This document shows positions 58,470 to 64,000 of a stretch of 64,000 nt of DNA, piece by piece (position 1 is the first letter of the stretch; every line of letters starts with the position of its first letter). The stretch lies in NCBI RefSeq assembly GCF_028747205.1, contig NZ_CP112880.1:4340001-4404000 (forward strand), read 5' to 3'. The DNA is from Streptomyces sp. CA-278952 (lineage in GTDB: Bacteria; Actinomycetota; Actinomycetes; Streptomycetales; Streptomycetaceae). A program made the position numbers and the translations under genes. Below the pieces are notes generated by a model. It saw only the letters and a list, made by a program, of their open reading frames with translations, was not told the origin of the DNA and made no database searches.

Positions 58470-59426
58470 ATGGCCGGGAACAGCCAACGCAGGAACCGCC
58501 GCACGTCCAACAAGAAGGGCATGCAGGTCGGCAGCGGTGGCCAGCGACGCCGTGGTCTCGAAGGCAAGGGACCGACGCCGCCGGCCTCCGCCCGTAAGGG
58601 ACACAAGAAGAACCGGATCGCCGGCGCCCAGGCCAAGCAGGCCGCCGCCCGCCGCCCCGCCCCCCGGCGCGGCGGCGTCAAGGGCACCTCGGAGATGGTC
58701 GTCGGCCGTAACCCGGTCTACGAGGCCCTGCGCGACGGCGTGCCCGCCGTCACCCTCTACGTCCAGCAGTACATCGACAACGACGAGCGCGTCCGCGACG
58801 CCCTCAAGCTCGCGAGCGAGCGCGGCAACATCAACCTGATGGAGGCCCCGCGCCCCGAGCTGGACCGGATGACGAACGGCCTGAACCACCAGGGCCTCGT
58901 CCTCCAGGTCCCGCCGTACGAGTACGCGCACCCGGAGGACCTCACCGCCGCCGCGTACGACAACAACGAGGACCCGCTGATCGTCGCCCTCGACGGGGTG
59001 ACCGACCCGCGCAACCTCGGCGCCATCGTCCGCTCGGTCTCCGCGTTCGGCGGCCACGGCGTGGTCGTCCCCGAGCGCCGCGCGGCCGGCATGACCGCCG
59101 GTGCGTGGAAGTCCTCCGCCGGCACGGCGGCCCGCACGCCCGTCTCCCGGGTCACCAACCTCACCCGCGCGCTGGAGGGCTACCAGAAGGCGGGCCTCAC
59201 GGTCGTCGGCCTGGCCGCCGACGGCGAGCACACGGTGGAGGACCTGGAGCAGCTGGCGGGCCCGGTCGTCATCGTCATCGGCAGCGAGGGCAAGGGGCTC
59301 GGCCGTCTCGTCGGCGAGACCTGCGACTACCGGGTGCGGATCTCGATGCCGGGCGGCGCGGAGTCGCTCAACGCCGGTGTCGCGGCGGGCATCGTGCTGT
59401 ACGAGGTGGCGCGCCGCCGCGGATAG
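58470..59426 (+). CDS. rlmB: RlmB-type 23S rRNA 2'-O-methyltransferase (SpoU/TrmH family)
   Basis: Methylates a guanosine in 23S rRNA at the ribose (G2251 in E. coli). The 318-aa protein has a basic, disordered N-terminus (residues 1-75), a substrate-recognition domain (EMVVGRNPVYEALRDGVPAV) and the knotted SpoU domain with VALDGVTDPRNLGAIVRSVS, VIVIGSEGKGLGRLVGETCD and ISMPGGAESLNAGVAAGIVL (motifs 1-3). ATG 58470 is preceded by aggtagatc; the promoter region contains the tatacatacgtacg tract. Confidence 0.93.
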   Translation: MAGNSQRRNRRTSNKKGMQVGSGGQRRRGLEGKGPTPPASARKGHKKNRIAGAQAKQAAARRPAPRRGGVKGTSEMVVGRNPVYEALRDGVPAVTLYVQQYIDNDERVRDALKLASERGNINLMEAPRPELDRMTNGLNHQGLVLQVPPYEYAHPEDLTAAAYDNNEDPLIVALDGVTDPRNLGAIVRSVSAFGGHGVVVPERRAAGMTAGAWKSSAGTAARTPVSRVTNLTRALEGYQKAGLTVVGLAADGEHTVEDLEQLAGPVVIVIGSEGKGLGRLVGETCDYRVRISMPGGAESLNAGVAAGIVLYEVARRRG

Positions 59427-59752
59427 CCGCCCGGCGGGCCGCGGGCCGGCTCGGGCCGCGGGCCGACTCGGACCGCGGGCCCGCCGGTGCGCCACGGTGC
59501 GTTCGCGCGGCAGCGCGCGTGCGTGCGTGGCAACCGGCGTGCGTGCGTGGCAACCGGCGTGCGTGCGTGGCAACCGGCGTGCGTGCGTGGCAACGCGTGT
59601 ACCGTGCGCGGCAACCGGCTCGCTCGCCCGGCGAGTTGACGCGCGAACGCCGAACACAGTTCCAGGTTGCCCGAGTTTGGCCTGATCTTGACGGGTCTCG
59701 GACACATTCGGTGCGGTCGAGGCAGTGTCCTAAACACACATCACTCGGTTAG
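59427..59752. other. Region between rlmB and the DoxX gene
   Basis: About 326 nt carrying the 20-bp tandem repeat (59521-59594) and ending in the promoter area of the DoxX gene. No gene supported. Confidence 0.5.
59521..59594 (+). repeat. 20-bp tandem repeat array
   Basis: gcgtgcgtggcaaccggcgt occurs as three exact copies (59521, 59541, 59561) and a partial fourth from 59581. Internally the unit contains gcgt dimers. Likely to vary in copy number. Confidence 0.9.
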
Positions 59753-61411
59753 ATGAGTGTGGACACCAGAACGCCTCGGTTCGACGAGCAACCCGCCGCC
59801 CTGAGCATGACCAAGGTGGACAGCGACCCCGCGCAGGTCATCGTCAACCACGCCAGCTTCCGGGTGCAGCTCGCCCCGGGCCAGCGCGCACGGCTGCGCG
59901 GTGCCCCCGCGGAAACGGCCCGCATCCCTGCCATGAGCGGTGCCGGCGGAGGCCGCAGGCGGGCACCGGTCGTCTGGAGCGGCAAGTCCGCTCCCGGCGA
60001 CCCCGGCGCGACAGGCCTCCTCCAGGCCGTGCGCAACTCCGCCGCGGGACACCTCGACGCCGGACTCGGCGGGGCGTCCGGGGGCGGACACGGGGCGGGC
60101 GCGACGCAGGTCATCCCGCTCCTGGAGGAGACGCAGCCCAACCCCGTACTGACCGCCCCCCACCAGCCGGGACACACCGGCCCGCTGCTGCCGCCCATGC
60201 GGCAGGCCGTCGGCGCGTACGACCCGGTCGAGGGGCCCGACGACCTCGGCAGGACCGGCACCCCCGGCGACGACGCCTACGACGAGGCCCACGAGGCCGA
60301 CGAGGTGGCCGACGAGACCGCCGACTCCCGCGACCGGCGGGGCGCGGGCGACCCCGTCCGGCACGCCTACTACCCCGGCCACCGGATGAACCTGGGCGTC
60401 GTCCTGCTCCCCATGCGGGTGCTCCTCGGCTTCATCTCCATCTACGCCGGCATGGGCAAGCTGAGCGACCCCGTCTACTTCGACGGCGGCGAGCGCGGCT
60501 CGATGGTCAAGTGGCTGACCTCCCTGCACCCATGGGCGATGGCCGAACCGCTGCGCGACCTCGCGCTCTCCCACCCGGTCGGCGCCGGCCTGACCGTCGC
60601 CTTCCTCCAGGTCGTGGTCGGGGTGCTCACCGTCCTCGGCCTCTGGCAGCGGGTCGCCGCCGCGTTCGGCGCGCTGCTCTCCGCCGCGCTGCTGGTGACG
60701 GTGAGCTGGCGCTCGGTCGCCGTGTACGACGCCCCCGACATCATCCTGCTGGCAGCCTGGAGCCCGCTCATCATCGCGGGCGCGCCGGTCTACTCCGTGG
60801 ACGGCCGACTGGCCGGAGAGGCCTGGCGCAAGCTCGGCCCGCGCTCGGAGATCTGGGACCTGCGCCGCCGGGTCCTGCGCCGGGGCACCGTCGTCGCGAC
60901 GGTCGTCGTCGGCTGCACCCTGCTCATCGGCTCCATCCTCGGCGGCGCGGTCCGCTCCAGCGAGGTCGTCACCGTCCCCGGCCGCAACGACAACCCCACC
61001 AACCGCCTTCCCGGCATGCCGCTGCCCCAGGAGTCCACCGGCGAGCGCCAGGCCTCCCGTACGCCGGACCAGCGGCGCCAGCCGGAGCCCAGCCGCTCCG
61101 GCGCGGCCACCACCCCCGAGGGCGGCCGGGCCACACCGGGCGCGACGCGCGACTCCGGCGGCCAGAACACCGGTACGGACACCCAGCCCAGCCAGACCCA
61201 GGGCACCGACCAGGCACCCCCGCAGCAGTCCACCCCGCAGGAACCCCCGGCCGCCACCAGCGCCGGACCCACCTCCTCCGGCTCCACCGGCGACGCCTCG
61301 TCCGGCGGCGGCGGCGAACCGGCGCCCACCGGCGGCTCGACCTCCTCCGGCGGCGAGGGATCGACCTCGGGCGGCGGCGGCCGGAACCCGATCGGCGGCC
61401 TCCTCGGCTGA
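59753..61411 (+). CDS. DoxX-family membrane protein with disordered extensions
   Basis: A 552-aa protein: a cytoplasmic disordered N-terminus (1-210) with acidic DEAHEADEVADETADSRDR, a DoxX-like membrane domain (about 215-390) with MNLGVVLLPMRVLLGFISIY and PLIIAGAPVYSVDG, a single helix (TVVATVVVGCTLLIGSILGG), and a Ser/Gly/Pro/Thr-rich extracytoplasmic tail ending GGGGRNPIGGLLG. DoxX proteins are linked to quinone/thiol redox processes; this one is much longer than the usual 130-170 aa. Confidence 0.83.
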   Translation: MSVDTRTPRFDEQPAALSMTKVDSDPAQVIVNHASFRVQLAPGQRARLRGAPAETARIPAMSGAGGGRRRAPVVWSGKSAPGDPGATGLLQAVRNSAAGHLDAGLGGASGGGHGAGATQVIPLLEETQPNPVLTAPHQPGHTGPLLPPMRQAVGAYDPVEGPDDLGRTGTPGDDAYDEAHEADEVADETADSRDRRGAGDPVRHAYYPGHRMNLGVVLLPMRVLLGFISIYAGMGKLSDPVYFDGGERGSMVKWLTSLHPWAMAEPLRDLALSHPVGAGLTVAFLQVVVGVLTVLGLWQRVAAAFGALLSAALLVTVSWRSVAVYDAPDIILLAAWSPLIIAGAPVYSVDGRLAGEAWRKLGPRSEIWDLRRRVLRRGTVVATVVVGCTLLIGSILGGAVRSSEVVTVPGRNDNPTNRLPGMPLPQESTGERQASRTPDQRRQPEPSRSGAATTPEGGRATPGATRDSGGQNTGTDTQPSQTQGTDQAPPQQSTPQEPPAATSAGPTSSGSTGDASSGGGGEPAPTGGSTSSGGEGSTSGGGGRNPIGGLLG

Positions 61412-61465
61412 CCCCGCACGACCCGCACGACCCGCACGACCGGTACGACCGGTACGACAGCAGTG

Positions 61466-61512
61466 AGGGGCGGCCCCCACCCGGACGGAACAACCGGGTG
61501 GGGGCCGCCCCT
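61466..61512. terminator. Strong terminator after the DoxX gene
   Basis: Perfect 19-bp arms, 61466-61484 (begins aggggcggccc) and 61494-61512 (ends ggccgcccct), separated by 9 nt. Preceded by a 10-bp repeat tract (cgcacgacc) at about 61413-61458. Confidence 0.9.
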
Positions 61513-61593
61513 TCGTACGTACGCGAGGTCCGATCGTGGGAACGCGAGGCCCGATCGTGGGAACGCGAGGCCGAGGTGCGGAGCCGGCGGCTG

Positions 61594-62310
61594 TCAGCCG
61601 TCGCGGGAGCCGAGCTCGCGGGCCGCCTCCGTCAGGTCCTTCGCCGTGTCGATGGCCCGCCAGTAAGCCCCGTTCGGCAACGGATACCCGGCCAGCCGGC
61701 GCTCGCGGGCGAGACGCGGGAACGTGGTCCGCTCATGGTCGCCGCGGTCCGGCAACAGCTTTGTGAACGCGGGCGAGAACACGTACACCCCGGCGTTGAT
61801 CAGATACGGGGACGGCGGCGACTCGATGAAGTCGGTGATGTGCCCGAACGCGTCCGTCTCCACGGCGCCCCACGGAATCCGGGGCCGGGCGAGGGCCAGG
61901 GTGGCGGTCGCGTCGCGCTCCGCGTGGAAGGCGGCCATCTCCCGCAGGGAGAAGCGGGTCCAGATGTCGCCGTTGGTGGCGTACCAGGGCTGCTCCGGAT
62001 CGGGCAGCCGCCCGGCCGCGTACTTCAGGCCGCCGCCGCGACCCAGCGGCTCGGTCTCCACGACGGTGGTGACCCGGAGCGGCAGTACGGCGGCGTCCAG
62101 CCACTCCTGGAGCACCTCGGCGAGGTGCCCGCAGGAGACCACGGCGTCGGTGACTCCCTCGGCGGCCAGCCAGGACAGCTGATGGCCGATGATCGGAGTC
62201 CCGGTCCCGGGGATCTCGACCATCGGCTTGGGGCGGTCGTCGGTGTACGGCCGCAGCCGCGACCCCTGGCCACCGGCAAGGATCACGGCCTGCGTCGGAT
62301 ACGTATGCAT
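61594..62310 (-). CDS. Sugar-nucleotide (NDP-hexose) transferase family protein
   Basis: A 238-aa nucleotidyltransferase of the RmlA/ManC/GlmU-like family, forming NDP-sugars from sugar 1-phosphates and NTPs. Key segments are AVILAGGQGSRLRPYTDDRP (nucleotide-binding GGxGxRL), KPMVEIPGTGTPIIGHQLSW, ATNGDIWTRFSLREMAAFHA and GVYVFSPAFTKLLP. ATG 62310 carries a TATCGT hexamer 13 nt upstream (62318-62323). Which sugar and base are used cannot be told from sequence. Confidence 0.87.
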   Translation of the reverse strand: MHTYPTQAVILAGGQGSRLRPYTDDRPKPMVEIPGTGTPIIGHQLSWLAAEGVTDAVVSCGHLAEVLQEWLDAAVLPLRVTTVVETEPLGRGGGLKYAAGRLPDPEQPWYATNGDIWTRFSLREMAAFHAERDATATLALARPRIPWGAVETDAFGHITDFIESPPSPYLINAGVYVFSPAFTKLLPDRGDHERTTFPRLARERRLAGYPLPNGAYWRAIDTAKDLTEAARELGSRDG

Positions 62311-62317
62311 GGCAGGC

Positions 62318-62323
62318 ACGATA
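62318..62323 (-). promoter_or_regulatory. -10 element of the nucleotidyltransferase gene
   Basis: TATCGT on the reverse strand, 13 nt before ATG 62310, predicting a leaderless mRNA. Confidence 0.45.
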
Positions 62324-62374
62324 TGCGGTGCCCGCCGACGGAAGGCGGCGCTCCAGGCGACCGCCTCCCGGGAC

Positions 62375-62788
62375 TCAGCTGAACTGCGCGACGCCGGAGG
62401 CGAACGAGGTGTCACAGACGGGCCGGGAGAAACGGTGCGCCCGGGTCGGGCCGTACTGCTCGACGGCCGCCTTGCCGAGGGCCTTCGCGATCGACATGCA
62501 GTGGCGGGCGAGCGAGGGACGCTGCTCGACGGCGCGCTGGAGGCCGGTGAGCGCGGCGCCCGGGTCCTTCTCCGCCAGCTCCACGAGCAGCTTCTCGCGC
62601 AGGACGTCCTGCGGGGCGTGCGGCTTCGCGGGCTTGGACACGGTCTCCGACGAGGCGGCCAGCAGCTGGGAGTCGTTGTCCGACTCCGCCCACTGGACGC
62701 TGGTGACCGCGAGGGTCCCGGACAGAACCATGACGACGGGCAGGACGAGAGCGAGGGATCGGCCGATGCGGCGCGCGGTGTGGGTCAC
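62375..62788 (-). CDS. Secreted or membrane-anchored protein of unknown function
   Basis: A 137-aa protein from GTG 62788. Signal or anchor segment RSLALVLPVVMVLSGTLAV (about 11-29), then a helical domain with EKLLVELAEKDPGAALTGLQ and two cysteines in the C-terminal half (ARHCMSIAKAL and SRPVCDTSF) that could form a disulfide outside the cell. TACGCT (62800-62795) is 12 nt before the GTG. No family recognised. Confidence 0.72.
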   Translation of the reverse strand: MTHTARRIGRSLALVLPVVMVLSGTLAVTSVQWAESDNDSQLLAASSETVSKPAKPHAPQDVLREKLLVELAEKDPGAALTGLQRAVEQRPSLARHCMSIAKALGKAAVEQYGPTRAHRFSRPVCDTSFASGVAQFS

Positions 62789-62794
62789 GCAGCG

Positions 62795-62800
62795 AGCGTA
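62795..62800 (-). promoter_or_regulatory. -10 element of the small secreted protein gene
   Basis: TACGCT on the reverse strand, 12 nt before GTG 62788. Confidence 0.5.
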
Positions 62801-62971
62801 GCGGCCAGTGATGACTTGGAGACAATTCGTCACCCTTGCGGGGGATGGTTCGACGCGCCCTTTCGAATACGGGCTTGACGAACCAGGGGGAAATGCCCGT
62901 GAAATGCCCTGTCTGCCGGGGTATTTGCTGCCGCCCGGCACCGAAACGCAAACCCGCCGGGACCACGCAAA

Positions 62972-63006
62972 CGGCCCCGCACCCCCTTGCGGGAAGTGCG
63001 GGGCCG
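62972..63006 (-). terminator. Terminator of msiK
   Basis: cggccccgcac (62972-62982) with gtgcggggccg (62996-63006), 13-nt loop, 20 nt beyond the msiK stop codon. Confidence 0.85.
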
Positions 63007-63026
63007 GGCGTACGACGGGTGGGGCG

Positions 63027-64000
63027 TCAGTTGGTGAGACGCTCGCCGGTGGAGGTCGCGAAGACGTGCAGCTCGTCCGGGCGCGGGACGACGTGCAGCT
63101 CCGTGCCCTTCTCCGGGACAGCCCGGCCGCCGACGCGGACGACCAGGTCCTTGTGCTCACCGTCGAGCTGCGCGCCACCGTAGACGAAGCCGTCGGCGCC
63201 GAGCTCCTCGACGACGTTGACGGAGACGGCGAGACCGGCCGGCGCGTCCGAGGAGTCCTTGGTCAGCGACTTCGCGGCGGCGCCGCCGTGCTCGACGATG
63301 TCGAAGTGCTCGGGACGGATGCCGACCGTCACCGTGGTGTCGCCGCGGTCCGCGGCGGCGGAGAGCGCCTCACGGGAGACCGGGACGACGCTGTTGCCGA
63401 ACTTCACGCCGCCGTCGGTGATCGGGACCTCGACGAGGTTCATCGCGGGGGAGCCGATGAAGCCGGCGACGAAGAGGTTCGCGGGGCGGTCGTACATGTT
63501 GCGCGGCGAGTCGACCTGCTGGAGCAGCCCGTCCTTCAGCACCGCGACCCGGTCGCCCATGGTGAGGGCCTCGACCTGGTCGTGGGTGACGTACACGGTG
63601 GTGATGCCGAGACGGCGCTGCAGCGAGGCGATCTGCGTACGGGTCGAGACACGGAGCTTCGCGTCGAGGTTCGACAGCGGCTCGTCCATGAGGAAGACCT
63701 GCGGCTCACGCACGATGGCCCGGCCCATCGCCACACGCTGACGCTGACCACCGGAGAGCGCCTTCGGCTTGCGGTCCAGGTAGTCGGTGAGGTCCAGCAT
63801 CTTGGCGGCCTCTTCGACCTTCGCCCGGATCTCGGTCTTGTTGATACCGGCGATCTTCAGCGCGAAGCCCATGTTGTCCGCGACGGACATGTGCGGGTAG
63901 AGCGCGTAGTTCTGGAACACCATGGCGATGTCCCGGTCCTTCGGCGGCAGGTGCGTGACGTCACGGTCACCGATGCGGATCGCACCGCCGTTGACGTCCT
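63027..64000 (-). CDS. msiK: MsiK, shared ATPase of multiple sugar importers (5' end outside window)
   Basis: ATP-binding subunit that energises several carbohydrate ABC importers (cellobiose, maltose, xylobiose) in Streptomyces. The visible part covers the Q-loop MVFQNYALYPHMSVADNMGF, signature ALSGGQRQRVAMGRAIVREP, Walker B VFLMDEPLSNLDAKLRV, H-loop TTVYVTHDQVEALTMGDRVA and the C-terminal regulatory OB/TOBE domain to the stop codon. Walker A lies beyond position 64000. In S. coelicolor this gene is SCO4240 (from memory). Confidence 0.94.
   Translation of the reverse strand, partial: DVNGGAIRIGDRDVTHLPPKDRDIAMVFQNYALYPHMSVADNMGFALKIAGINKTEIRAKVEEAAKMLDLTDYLDRKPKALSGGQRQRVAMGRAIVREPQVFLMDEPLSNLDAKLRVSTRTQIASLQRRLGITTVYVTHDQVEALTMGDRVAVLKDGLLQQVDSPRNMYDRPANLFVAGFIGSPAMNLVEVPITDGGVKFGNSVVPVSREALSAAADRGDTTVTVGIRPEHFDIVEHGGAAAKSLTKDSSDAPAGLAVSVNVVEELGADGFVYGGAQLDGEHKDLVVRVGGRAVPEKGTELHVVPRPDELHVFATSTGERLTN

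Noticed and set aside
1..64000. CRISPR array
   Set aside because: No set of identical 25-40-bp repeats separated by unique spacers was seen. The tandem repeats at 6279, 48150 and 59521 have no spacers and are close variants of one unit.

Overview
The window is chromosomal DNA from a Streptomyces-type actinobacterium. It has very high GC, strong G/C bias at third codon positions, many GTG starts, and genus hallmarks: glnR, nur, rsiG (amfC), mshA, phoU/phoR/phoP, carD and msiK. From memory, the gene order follows the S. coelicolor stretch from glnR (SCO4159) to msiK (SCO4240). Several blocks also recall M. tuberculosis order: glnR-cysA2-sseC-nitrobindin (Rv0818-Rv0813c), XRE-hbhA-DUF2516 (Rv0474-0476), mshA-ybjN-gpm-senX3-regX3 (Rv0486-0491) and carD-ispD-ispF-cysS-rlmB. 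No rRNA or tRNA gene was found.

Layout. 1-7 kb: glnR (3' end missing), an alpha/beta hydrolase, a MoaD/ThiS-like protein, membrane proteins, and a cysteine-containing leader peptide ahead of the thiosulfate sulfurtransferase cysA and sseC-like DUF1416. 7-16 kb: three overlapping paralogous membrane-anchored proteins, a 33-aa membrane peptide, a nitrobindin-like protein, the nickel regulator nur, ygfZ, dtd, the c-di-GMP-dependent anti-sigma factor rsiG, an asparaginase and an Eis-type acetyltransferase. 16-24 kb: a drug-type ABC exporter divergent from its TetR regulator, then more accessory genes, a frameshifted gene and a barstar-domain protein. 24-32 kb: XRE regulator with a large palindromic operator, hbhA, a PP2C phosphatase with receiver domain, an NlpC/P60 hydrolase, a methyltransferase, mshA and ybjN. 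32-36.5 kb: accessory genes including a broken aminoglycoside-phosphotransferase-like gene and a RelE/ParE-like toxin-antitoxin pair.

36.65-41.53 kb is a compact integrated element flanked by a 19-bp direct repeat of the 3' end of the phosphoglycerate mutase gene. It carries a tyrosine integrase, a decapitated GntR/UTRA regulator, a GNAT gene, and an AT-richer overlapping two-gene cassette (37278-38832) of unknown function with its own palindrome on the promoter. This cassette is the best candidate for an undescribed system.

41.5-64 kb: gpmA, an MFS transporter, an 8-cysteine peptide, phoU divergent from phoR-phoP with PHO boxes between them, carD, and ispD-ispF. Then follows an inserted operon behind a Zur-box-like palindrome (peptide/metallophore-type binding protein, fused two-domain permease, MFS transporter, no ATPase), then cysS, rlmB, a DoxX protein, a sugar-nucleotide transferase and the 3' part of msiK.

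A striking global feature is how often a TANNNT -10 hexamer sits so that its first base is 12-13 nt before a start codon (about 16 genes). This implies that leaderless transcription is very common here.
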